Shown here piece after piece: positions 1-6,418 of a stretch of DNA of 9,197 bases. A program made the translations under genes and the position numbers. Within the stretch, counting starts at the first letter, position 1, and each line of letters starts with the position of its first letter. The stretch comes from Acidobacteriota bacterium (GTDB taxonomy: Bacteria; Acidobacteriota; Vicinamibacteria; Vicinamibacterales; UBA8438), in assembly GCA_012963185.1 (NCBI GenBank), contig DTWD01000139.1, forward strand, positions 1-9,197. Reading direction: 5' to 3'. The notes beneath the pieces are model-generated. The model made no database searches. It was not told the DNA's origin and was given only the letters and a program-made list of their open reading frames with translations.

Positions 1-59
1 ATGCCCGCACGCGGAAAGGTCCGCGTAAAGGTGCGGTTGCGAGGAAGAAAGCGACCTAG
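1..59 (+). CDS. rpsM: 30S ribosomal protein S13, C-terminal end (partial)
   Basis: Only the last 19 residues are in the window. Reading from the third base gives ARTRKGPRKGAVARKKAT followed by TAG at 57-59; the first two bases complete what is probably an Asn codon. The NARTRKG-PRK-VA-KK ending is the typical basic C-terminal tail of bacterial S13, which contacts the P-site tRNA in the small-subunit head. It sits just before rpsK, as in most bacterial alpha operons, and its stop overlaps the Shine-Dalgarno sequence of rpsK (AGGA at 58-61), suggesting coupled translation. The gene continues beyond the left edge. An ATG at position 1 opens another frame across this stretch, but that frame is not S13. 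Confidence 0.93.
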   Translation, partial: ARTRKGPRKGAVARKKAT

Positions 60-68
60 GAAACAAGT

Positions 69-509
69 ATGGCAAAAGTTGAGAATGTTGAAAGCGGAAT
101 GCCGGCTGGTAAGCCGAAACGCCGAAAGAAAAGTTTTAAAAAACGAGGTGAAAAACGTGTGGTCCATCACGGCGTTGTTCACATTCAGGCTTCATTTAAT
201 AACACCATCATAACCATCACGGATGTTGATGGTGCCGTATTGTCATGGTCGAGTGCTGGTGGTATTGGATTCAAGGGTTCTCGAAAAGGAACTCCGTTCG
301 CAGCTACACAGGCGGCGGTGACGGCCGGTAATGGTGCGAAAGCATTCGGTGTTCGGTCAGTGGACGTCAGAGTTAAGGGACCAGGCGCTGGTCGGGAGTC
401 CGCGATTCGTGCATTGCAGACGACTGTTGGTCTTCAAGTTAAGTCGATTCGTGATGTGACACCGATTCCGCATAATGGTTGTAGACCGCCGAAGAAGCGG
501 CGCGTTTAA
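69..509 (+). CDS. rpsK: 30S ribosomal protein S11
   Basis: S11 is part of the small-subunit platform, binding 16S rRNA near the E site and the mRNA exit. The 146-residue product has the family signatures [15 protein letters not shown] (residues 38-52), [28 protein letters not shown] and the highly conserved end [18 protein letters not shown]. The Asn-Gly in PHNGCR matches the site that becomes isoaspartate in E. coli S11. Most bacterial S11 proteins are near 129 residues. The extra length here lies at the N-terminus, where residues 1-32 include a Lys/Arg-rich stretch ([16 protein letters not shown]). The ATG at 69 is favoured by AGGA at 58-61, seven bases upstream. It lies 9 nt after rpsM and 20 nt before rpsD. 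Confidence 0.97.
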   Translation: MAKVENVESGMPAGKPKRRKKSFKKRGEKRVVHHGVVHIQASFNNTIITITDVDGAVLSWSSAGGIGFKGSRKGTPFAATQAAVTAGNGAKAFGVRSVDVRVKGPGAGRESAIRALQTTVGLQVKSIRDVTPIPHNGCRPPKKRRV

Positions 510-529
510 TAAAGAGAGGCTCGAAAAGC

Positions 530-1159
530 ATGGCACGTTACGTCGGTCCGGTTTGCCGGTTGTGTCGGCGGGAAGGGATGAAGCTCTTCCTGAAAGGGGA
601 ACGTTGTTACGGTGAAAAGTGTGCGATTGAGCGGCGTAATGTGCCGCCCGGTCAACATGGGAAAGGCCGTAGGGCGAAACTGCAGGGGTATGGGTTGCAG
701 CTTCGTGAAAAACAGCGAGTGAAGCGCATTTACGGTGTGCTTGAGCATCAGTTCCGCCGTTATTTTAAAGAGGCGGATCGGAGGAAGGGCATTACAGGTG
801 AAACACTGCTTCAATTGCTTGAGAGTCGGCTGGATAACGTCGTCTATCGGCTGGGTTTCGCGACCTCTCGTTCGCAGGCTCGTCAACTTGTCCGGCACGG
901 TCATTTCCTTGTTAATGGTCGGCGCGCTGATATCCCGTCGTACTCGCTGCGGGCTGGCGATGAGGTTAGTGTGAAATCAAAAAGTTCAAAGAATCCGGCT
1001 ATTCAGTACGCCATAGAAGAGGTCAAGGGGCGTGGTATTCCGGAGTGGCTCGAAGTAGATACAGAGAGGCGCATTGGTCGACTGTCTACAATTCCGACAA
1101 AAGAACAGTTGAATCTTCCAGTGCAAGAGCAGCTTATTGTGGAACTGTATTCGAAATAA
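530..1159 (+). CDS. rpsD: 30S ribosomal protein S4, zinc-binding form
   Basis: S4 is a primary 16S rRNA-binding protein that nucleates assembly of the small-subunit body; in many bacteria it also represses the alpha operon. The 209-residue product begins [20 protein letters not shown]. Four cysteines at residues 9, 12, 26 and 31 form the zinc-binding set of the C+ type of S4. An S4 RNA-binding domain follows at about residues 95-155 ([21 protein letters not shown], then [16 protein letters not shown]). The C-terminus, with [13 protein letters not shown], is canonical. AGAGG at 515-519 is a reasonable Shine-Dalgarno sequence. Its place between rpsK and rpoA is the standard order. No zinc ligand is lost and the length is normal. 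Confidence 0.97.
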   Translation: MARYVGPVCRLCRREGMKLFLKGERCYGEKCAIERRNVPPGQHGKGRRAKLQGYGLQLREKQRVKRIYGVLEHQFRRYFKEADRRKGITGETLLQLLESRLDNVVYRLGFATSRSQARQLVRHGHFLVNGRRADIPSYSLRAGDEVSVKSKSSKNPAIQYAIEEVKGRGIPEWLEVDTERRIGRLSTIPTKEQLNLPVQEQLIVELYSK

Positions 1160-1171
1160 GGGACGTGCTCA

Positions 1172-1195
1172 CCGGTCGTTGTGTGGACCGGGTCC
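1172..1195 (+). promoter_or_regulatory. Two mutually exclusive hairpins in the rpsD-rpoA spacer
   Basis: CCGGTC at 1172-1177 pairs perfectly with GACCGG at 1186-1191 across an 8-nt loop. The right arm also overlaps a second stem, GGAC (1185-1188) with GTCC (1192-1195), so both cannot form at once. The second stem could be extended by G-U pairs towards the Shine-Dalgarno sequence of rpoA at 1199-1204. There is no U-tract, so this is not a standard terminator. A role in translation or RNA processing is inference only. Confidence 0.25.
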
Positions 1196-1198
1196 GTG

Positions 1199-1204
1199 AA
1201 AGGA
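1199..1204 (+). promoter_or_regulatory. Ribosome-binding site that sets the rpoA start
   Basis: AAAGGA lies nine bases before the ATG at 1214. An upstream in-frame GTG at 1181 would add 11 residues that do not resemble any alpha subunit. The site therefore supports the ATG start. Confidence 0.7.
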
Positions 1205-1213
1205 TTGAACTCG

Positions 1214-2206
1214 ATGTTGTGGAAAGGTTTCCAGCGGCCGAAGGTACTGGAGTACGATGCGGAGACACTGACAGAACGGTATGGGTGTTTTCATGCGCAA
1301 CCATTTGAACGCGGATTTGGCACGACGATAGGGAATGCATTGCGACGAGTTCTTCTGTCCTCGATCGAAGGCGCTTCTGTCACGGCGGTCAAAATCGATG
1401 GCGTTCTTCATGAATTCTCACCGATTCAAGGCGTGGTCGAGGATGCGACAGACATTATTCTTAACCTGAAGCAGATCCCGATCAAGGTACATGTGGACCA
1501 AGCCCAAACGCTAACTATCAAGGTTGATAAACCTGGTGAGGTGAAGGCGAGTGACATTGAGACTACCGCTGATATAGATATTCTCGACCCTGATGTACAC
1601 ATTGCCACCGTCGCAGAGGGCGGGAGCCTCAGTATGGAGCTCCGCGTACAACAAGGACGCGGCTATGTGTCTGCGGACAGGAATTTCGAAGAAGGACTTG
1701 GTGTCGGTTGGATCCCGGTTGATTCCGTACATTCACCAATCAAGAAGGTTAATTATCTAGTGGAAGCGGCAAGGCTTGGACAGACAACTGACTATGACAA
1801 GCTAACAGTTGATGTCTGGACTGACGGCACGATAACTGCCCGCGAGGCTGTATCGCTTGGCGCCAAGCTTGTGCGAGATCATTTGAATATTTTTATCAAT
1901 ATTGACGAACCGATTGAAGTTCCGGAAGAAGTGGCACCTGAGGAACCGGTTGAGGTTGTTAACGAACATCTCGATAAGAGCGTTGAGGAACTTGAATTGT
2001 CTGTTCGTTCATACAACTGCTTAAAAAATGCCAATATTCGAACTATTCGGGAGCTTGTTGAAAAGAGTGAGCCTGAGATGCTTCGGACGAAAAATTTTGG
2101 ACGTAAGTCGCTAAATGAAATTAAGGAGATTCTCCATACAATGGGTTTGAGTCTTGGTATGCGCTTGGATTCACCGGTTTCAGTTACCCCGCCGGTTATC
2201 GAGTAG
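1214..2206 (+). CDS. rpoA: DNA-directed RNA polymerase subunit alpha
   Basis: Alpha dimerises to scaffold beta and beta-prime, and its C-terminal domain contacts UP elements and activators. With the ATG at 1214 the product is 330 residues and starts [15 protein letters not shown], the usual alpha beginning. The N-terminal domain (about 1-230) has the conserved [24 protein letters not shown] dimerisation region, given here as two parts: [10 protein letters not shown] and [14 protein letters not shown]. An acidic, Pro/Val-rich linker follows (about 231-250). The C-terminal domain holds [14 protein letters not shown] and, further on, [15 protein letters not shown] and GLSLGMRLD. The Arg in VRS is residue 265 in this numbering, the same as the DNA-binding Arg265 of E. 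coli alpha, which independently supports the start. It lies 54 nt after rpsD and 37 nt before rplQ. Confidence 0.97.
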   Translation: MLWKGFQRPKVLEYDAETLTERYGCFHAQPFERGFGTTIGNALRRVLLSSIEGASVTAVKIDGVLHEFSPIQGVVEDATDIILNLKQIPIKVHVDQAQTLTIKVDKPGEVKASDIETTADIDILDPDVHIATVAEGGSLSMELRVQQGRGYVSADRNFEEGLGVGWIPVDSVHSPIKKVNYLVEAARLGQTTDYDKLTVDVWTDGTITAREAVSLGAKLVRDHLNIFINIDEPIEVPEEVAPEEPVEVVNEHLDKSVEELELSVRSYNCLKNANIRTIRELVEKSEPEMLRTKNFGRKSLNEIKEILHTMGLSLGMRLDSPVSVTPPVIE

Positions 2207-2243
2207 TTGCAACGGATACAAATCTAGTTGAAAGAATATAATC

Positions 2244-2822
2244 ATGCGCCATCGAGTCGCACATCGTAAGCTTGGTCGAGTTACCGAGCATCGTTTAGCA
2301 CTACTGCGCAATCAGGCGCAGGCCCTCCTGCGTCATGAGCGAATTCACACGACAGTTGCGAAGGCTAAGGAACTACGGCCGTTTGTAGAACGCTTGATTA
2401 CAGTTGCGAAGCGCGGATTGACTAATGGTGCTGACACAACACGCGCATTGAACGCTCGCCGTATGGTGCTACGTGATTTGTCGGATCGTGAAGTGGTGAC
2501 TAAGTTATTTGAGACCATTGCGCCTCGCTTTGAGAGTCGTTCCGGTGGTTACACGCGATTGCTTCGGATGGGGCATCGTCAGGGGGATGATGCTGAAGTT
2601 GCGCAGGTCGAACTTATTGGCAGTGAGTACGACCCATCGCTTGAAGTTTCACCAGATGGCGGCGGTGACGAGGCTGCGGCGTCCCAAGATAGTGGTGTCG
2701 GTGGGCGCATTCGTAAGGCGGCTCGAAGAATGCGTGGTGAAAAAGAAGACGGTGGCCGAACGAGCCTGCCTGACTCTAGTGCTGCGAAGGCGCAACCGAA
2801 GCGTACACGTAAGAAAGTCTAG
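2244..2822 (+). CDS. rplQ: 50S ribosomal protein L17 with long C-terminal extension
   Basis: L17 binds 23S rRNA near the polypeptide exit tunnel. The N-terminus MRHRVAHRKLGR, then LLRNQAQALLRHERIHTT and AKELRPFVERLITVAKRG, are signature L17 segments. The core ends near residue 127 (QVELIGSEYD). E. coli L17 is 127 residues, whereas this protein has 192. The extra residues (about 128-192) are an acidic/Gly-rich stretch followed by Arg/Lys-rich segments ending KRTRKKV, which looks disordered and RNA-binding. The start is fixed by the conserved MRHR. The Shine-Dalgarno match upstream is weak (GAAAG at 2230-2234). It is the last gene of the alpha operon, and its stop lies 4 nt from the stop of the converging EF-G-like gene. 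Confidence 0.96.
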   Translation: MRHRVAHRKLGRVTEHRLALLRNQAQALLRHERIHTTVAKAKELRPFVERLITVAKRGLTNGADTTRALNARRMVLRDLSDREVVTKLFETIAPRFESRSGGYTRLLRMGHRQGDDAEVAQVELIGSEYDPSLEVSPDGGGDEAAASQDSGVGGRIRKAARRMRGEKEDGGRTSLPDSSAAKAQPKRTRKKV

Positions 2823-2826
2823 TCCG

Positions 2827-4926
2827 TTATTCTTCGTCAGTGGTCTTCTCGCCACGTTCAGCCTTTGCATCAGTAACAATTTGTGCGTGTAGATGCGAAG
2901 GCACATCTTCGTAATGAGAAAATTCCATGTGGTACGAGCCACGGCCACCAGTAGCCGATGTCAGTTGTTGTTCGTAGGTCAACATTTCTGACATGGGAAC
3001 CTGCGCCTTTATCAATGTAGAAGCACCACGAGTTTCCATGCCACCGATTCGGCCGCGACGCCCATTAAGGTCACCCATTAGATCTCCGGCGAAGTCACTC
3101 GGTGCGTAGATCTCGACGTCCATTACTGGCTCCAGGAGCGTTGGTTTCGCTTTTGACATCGCATCACGAAACGCAAGGCGTCCGGCCATTTTGAACGACA
3201 TTTCGTTGGAGTCGACGGCATGAAACTGACCATCGTACAGTGTGACCTTGAAATCGACCATTGGGTAACCGGCAATACAACCTCGGTCACGAGCTTCTAG
3301 GATGCCCTTTTCAACGGCGGGGATAAATTGTCTGGGAATGGAGCCGCCAAAGATTTCGTTGACGAACGAAAAATCCTCGCCTCGTTTTAACGGTTCGACT
3401 CGAATTTTGCAGTCGCCGAACTGACCATGACCTCCAGATTGTTTCTTGTGTCGGCCGTGTGCTTCCGTCGCCGCTGTAATGGTCTCTCTGTAGGCAATGC
3501 GTGGCAGTTTAAGGTTGACTTCGACGCCAAAGCGTCGCCTGAGTTTGGCGACTGTGACTTCGATGTGCAATTGACCTTGGCCTGAGAGTAGAAGTTGCTT
3601 CGTCTGTGCGTCCCGTGCGTACCGAATGGTCGGGTCTTCCTCTTCAAGTCGCTGCAGTGCGCCGCTAATTTTTTCCTCATCACCCCGACTCTTAGGTTCT
3701 ATGGCGTAAGACAAGACCGGTTCGGCAAACAAAATAGGTTTAAACATTGTTGTACTGGTCTTATCTGCGAGGGTGTCACTCGTTTGGGTATCTTTCAGCT
3801 TTGCGACCGCCCCGATGTCACCGGCACGAACTTCGTCGACCGACTCTTGGTGTTTTCCTTGCATGATGGCTAAAGATCCCAAGCGTTCGTTTGTCGATTG
3901 TGTCAGGTTATATACGGATGAGTCTGATTTTAAGGTTCCGGCTGCGACCCGAAATAGTGTGATACGGCCGGCAAATGGATCGGCGATTGTCTTCCATACG
4001 AAGACGGCCGATGGTGCCCCGACATTGGCGTCGTAACTTTCAGGTTCTGTGGTTTCTCGATTGACAGCGGGTAGTGGGTGGTCCGCAGCTGACGGGACGT
4101 ATTTGGTTATGGTATCGAGCAGTGTTTGAACGCCAATATTTTCATGCGCGGACGTGCAGACCAAAGGAAAGATCTCCCGTGAGATGGTCGCTTGTTTAAG
4201 ACCAGTTTCCAGGTCTTGCTGGCCAAGAGTGCCTTCTTCGAAGAATTTTTCCATTAACGAGTCGTCGGCTTCTGCGACCATTTCAATCAAGGCTTCTTGT
4301 GCCTTCGTTGCTTGCTCGTTGAGGGCTTCAGGAACGTCGCCATTTGTTACGGTGCCATTCTTATCCGATGAAAAGCTCATGCTTTTCATGCCAACAAGGT
4401 CAACAAGTCCGTTAAAGTCTTTCTCAACTCCTATAGGAATCTGTATTGGTACAACAGCACGTCCTAATGAGCCGTGCAACGATTCAAGAGAGCGGTCAAG
4501 GCTGGCACGTTCTCGGTCAAGAAGATTTAAGACAACAAGACAGGGGAGTTCGAGTTCCTCTGCGATACCCCAAACTTTTTCAGTTTGCACCTCGACACCG
4601 GCAACTGCATCCACAACGACAATCGCCGCGTCTGCTACCCGCAGTGCGGCACGCGTGTCACTCATGAAGTTACCAATTCCAGGCGTGTCAATTAAATTGA
4701 TTTTGGTCTTGTTCCATTCGACGAATGCGACGCTTGATGCCAAGGTGTGCTTGCGTGCGATCTCTTCGTCATCAAAGTCAGTGGTCGTTGTACCTTCGTC
4801 GACCATGCCCAACCGATTGACCATTTTTGCGTCGAACAGCATTGCAGAAACTAATTGCGTCTTTCCTGACCCACTGTGACCTACGATGGCAACATTGCGA
4901 ATACCAGACGCGTCATAGACCTTCAT
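2827..4926 (-). CDS. fusA2: Elongation factor G-like GTPase (EF-G2 type paralogue)
   Basis: The 699-residue product has the full five-domain EF-G layout, but its sequence fits the EF-G2/EF-G-like group rather than the main factor. The P-loop is GHSGSGKT (16-23), where canonical EF-G has AHIDAGKT. The switch I Thr is kept at residue 61 within RKHTLAS. G3 is DTPGIGNF (80-87), with Ile in place of the catalytic His. G4 is NLLD (134-137), with Leu instead of the Lys of NKxD. G5 is TSA (258-260). Domain II spans roughly 300-400. Domain III contains LLLSGQGQLHIEV. Domain IV has HKKQSGGHGQFG (493-504) and the tip loop FHAVDSNEMSF (568-578). Domain V follows from about 600. The tail is acidic. Related paralogues vary in ribosome-dependent GTPase activity, so a translocase, recycling or stress role cannot be chosen from sequence alone. 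Confidence 0.9.
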   Translation of the reverse strand: MKVYDASGIRNVAIVGHSGSGKTQLVSAMLFDAKMVNRLGMVDEGTTTTDFDDEEIARKHTLASSVAFVEWNKTKINLIDTPGIGNFMSDTRAALRVADAAIVVVDAVAGVEVQTEKVWGIAEELELPCLVVLNLLDRERASLDRSLESLHGSLGRAVVPIQIPIGVEKDFNGLVDLVGMKSMSFSSDKNGTVTNGDVPEALNEQATKAQEALIEMVAEADDSLMEKFFEEGTLGQQDLETGLKQATISREIFPLVCTSAHENIGVQTLLDTITKYVPSAADHPLPAVNRETTEPESYDANVGAPSAVFVWKTIADPFAGRITLFRVAAGTLKSDSSVYNLTQSTNERLGSLAIMQGKHQESVDEVRAGDIGAVAKLKDTQTSDTLADKTSTTMFKPILFAEPVLSYAIEPKSRGDEEKISGALQRLEEEDPTIRYARDAQTKQLLLSGQGQLHIEVTVAKLRRRFGVEVNLKLPRIAYRETITAATEAHGRHKKQSGGHGQFGDCKIRVEPLKRGEDFSFVNEIFGGSIPRQFIPAVEKGILEARDRGCIAGYPMVDFKVTLYDGQFHAVDSNEMSFKMAGRLAFRDAMSKAKPTLLEPVMDVEIYAPSDFAGDLMGDLNGRRGRIGGMETRGASTLIKAQVPMSEMLTYEQQLTSATGGRGSYHMEFSHYEDVPSHLHAQIVTDAKAERGEKTTDEE

Positions 4927-4933
4927 AAACGCT

Positions 4934-4948
4934 ACCCCTACCTCTCCT
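4934..4948 (-). promoter_or_regulatory. Purine-rich ribosome-binding region of the EF-G-like gene
   Basis: On the minus strand AGGAGAGG (4948-4941) is followed by AGGGGT (4939-4934). The second lies 7 nt before the ATG at 4926, a good distance; the first, the better match to the anti-Shine-Dalgarno, is 17 nt from its AGGAG core and may act as a standby site. They support the start at 4926. Confidence 0.55.
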
Positions 4949-4965
4949 ACTCCGCGCCTAAATAG

Positions 4966-4981
4966 GAATCATCCTTGATTC
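4966..4981 (-). promoter_or_regulatory. Small inverted repeat in the leader of the EF-G-like gene
   Basis: GAATCA at 4966-4971 and TGATTC at 4976-4981 are perfect inverted 6-mers with a 4-nt loop, about 40 nt upstream of the start codon. The stem is short and AT-rich, so it could be an RNA hairpin, a protein site or chance. Confidence 0.2.
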
Positions 4982-5072
4982 AGGCGATGAGCGTTATTCA
5001 GAAATGGATGTCACCTATTGCTGCACCCATATATCCGACGGCGGACGATATAAAACGTTAAATTGAGGTTAA

Positions 5073-5101
5073 ATCGTATAGTGTGTGGGCAAACGGCTCA
5101 A
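5073..5101 (-). promoter_or_regulatory. Candidate promoter of the EF-G-like gene
   Basis: On the minus strand TTGAGC (5101-5096) and TACGAT (5078-5073) are separated by 17 nt, each matching the sigma-70 consensus at four of six positions. A promoter is expected somewhere in this 204-nt gap because the upstream operon ends at 5131. The match is modest. AT-rich sequence nearer the gene (TATATC on the minus strand, 5052-5047) is an alternative -10. Confidence 0.25.
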
Positions 5102-5121
5102 GTCTGTAAATTTGTGAACCG
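5091..5121 (-). terminator. Possible weak terminator of the efflux operon
   Basis: Ten bases after the stop of the last permease gene, CGGTTCA (5121-5115) can pair with TGAGCCG (5100-5094), including one G-U pair, around a 14-nt loop, followed by only three Ts (5093-5091). The long loop and short T-run make it a poor intrinsic terminator. It overlaps the -35 of the candidate promoter for the next gene. Confidence 0.3.
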
Positions 5122-5130
5122 ATCGCTTGA

Positions 5131-6417
5131 TTATTCGTAGCGCAGTGCTTCAATTGGATCTAGGGCTGATGCCCGAATTGCCGGCATAATGCCAAAGACG
5201 ATTCCAACGCCTGCTGAAAAGCCGACCCCGAGTGCGAATGACCACCAAGGCATTGAAATTGGAAAACCAGTCGCAAAGTGCACACCGATCCCAATTCCAC
5301 TACCGAACATGACTCCGAGTAAACCTCCGATGGCAGTAAGAAATACCGCTTCAAGTAGGAACTGCCAGAGAATTTCTCGACGTCTTGCCCCAAGAGCTTT
5401 ACGAGTACCGATTTCTCGAGTTCGTTCTTTGACGGAGATCGTCATAATGGCCATGACGCCAATGCCACCCACAAGCAACGCGATTGAAGAGATCGCAACA
5501 AGAGCTAAATACGTTGCGCTACTGACTTGATCCCACAACCGCATGGCCGCATCTTGGGTCACAATGTCAAAGTCGTTGGGCTCATCAAGCCGGAGGCCAT
5601 GGCGGATGCGCATTATGTCGGTGACGTCCTGGATTGCCTCCTCCCGCGGAACGCCTTCATGTGGGACGACAGCGATCATGACGCTGGTAAATCTACCCCT
5701 GCGACTGCGTAGGACACGAACACCGAACTGTTTTTGGTACGCGGTATGTGGGATCAAAGCAACGCTGTCGATGTCGGAGGCGAGACCACCCGCATTCGGA
5801 CGAGGTTGCAAGACCCCGATGACCGTGTACGGCTGGTTGCCAATGCGGACCGTCTTTCCGAGCGGGTCAACATTTGGAAATAATGCTAGATAGGGATTCT
5901 GGCCTAAGACAACGACACGCCTTCGGTGGGTAACCTCGCCTTCTGTATAGAACCGCCCGTATGCAAGATTGACGCGGAATACATCCGGCCAGTTCGCGGT
6001 CGATCCGGATATTGTTATCCGGTTAGTACGTTCACCGCGGTAATGAATACGAGTTCGTGTGTTGGCTGGACCGCCTGAAGAACCCAACGTCAGATTCACG
6101 GCGGCGACAGTTTCGGCTTGTCGTTCTATCGCTCGTGCATCACTTGGTGTCAATGTCGGTCGTTGCAACAATTCATTTAAGTCAGCTCCAGCCATCAGAC
6201 TGACGCCTGAGAACTGCGAAAGAAATACAGTGTCCGGTCCGATGTTACGAATCATGTCTCGGAGCGATTCATCAAAACCCCGAATCAGGGACGTCATTCC
6301 AACGATGGAGGTAATACCAATGACGATCCCGAGGATGGTTAACCCAGACCGAGCCTTCTGCGTTCGGATGGTGGTGATTGCCATCGAAACGATTTCTTGG
6401 AATAGTGCAGCTTGCAT
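5131..6417 (-). CDS. MacB-type ABC transporter permease (second of pair), no ATPase domain
   Basis: This inner-membrane permease has the MacB/FtsX fold, in which ATP hydrolysis in the cytoplasm drives mechanical movement of a periplasmic domain instead of direct substrate passage through the membrane. The 428-residue product has TM1 at about 22-46, a large periplasmic core (about 50-295), and TM2 302-328, TM3 352-378 and TM4 391-413. The cytoplasmic coupling segment KERTREIGTRKALGARRREI (330-349) and the end DPIEALRY are hallmarks of the family. The N-terminal nucleotide-binding domain of E. coli MacB is absent. Its ATG follows the stop of the preceding permease gene after one base, implying translational coupling. 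Substrate is unknown; peptides, lipids or drugs are possible from the family. Confidence 0.9.
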   Translation of the reverse strand: MQAALFQEIVSMAITTIRTQKARSGLTILGIVIGITSIVGMTSLIRGFDESLRDMIRNIGPDTVFLSQFSGVSLMAGADLNELLQRPTLTPSDARAIERQAETVAAVNLTLGSSGGPANTRTRIHYRGERTNRITISGSTANWPDVFRVNLAYGRFYTEGEVTHRRRVVVLGQNPYLALFPNVDPLGKTVRIGNQPYTVIGVLQPRPNAGGLASDIDSVALIPHTAYQKQFGVRVLRSRRGRFTSVMIAVVPHEGVPREEAIQDVTDIMRIRHGLRLDEPNDFDIVTQDAAMRLWDQVSSATYLALVAISSIALLVGGIGVMAIMTISVKERTREIGTRKALGARRREILWQFLLEAVFLTAIGGLLGVMFGSGIGIGVHFATGFPISMPWWSFALGVGFSAGVGIVFGIMPAIRASALDPIEALRYE

Positions 6418-6418
6418 T

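Noticed and set aside
1..213. Open frame starting at the first base (70 codons)
   Set aside because: It is out of frame with the S13 ending and overlaps the S11 gene; the Arg/Lys-rich translation has no family resemblance.
1181..1213. GTG at 1181 as an upstream start for rpoA
   Set aside because: The 11 extra residues do not match alpha subunits, it lacks a good ribosome-binding site, and the ATG at 1214 puts the key Arg at residue 265.
2237..2242. Perfect TATAAT just before the rplQ start
   Set aside because: No -35 partner is found at 16-18 nt, and transcription would begin inside rplQ past its start codon, so it is likely chance.
2841..2856. GTGG/CCAC stem near the end of the EF-G-like gene as a plus-strand terminator for rplQ
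   Set aside because: The stem is only four pairs, inside coding sequence, and no T-run follows.
4154..4879. Long open frame of 241 codons on the plus strand opposite the EF-G-like gene
   Set aside because: The translation is Ser/Ala/Arg-rich with no recognisable domain and lies wholly antisense to a well-conserved coding region, so it is a shadow of codon bias.
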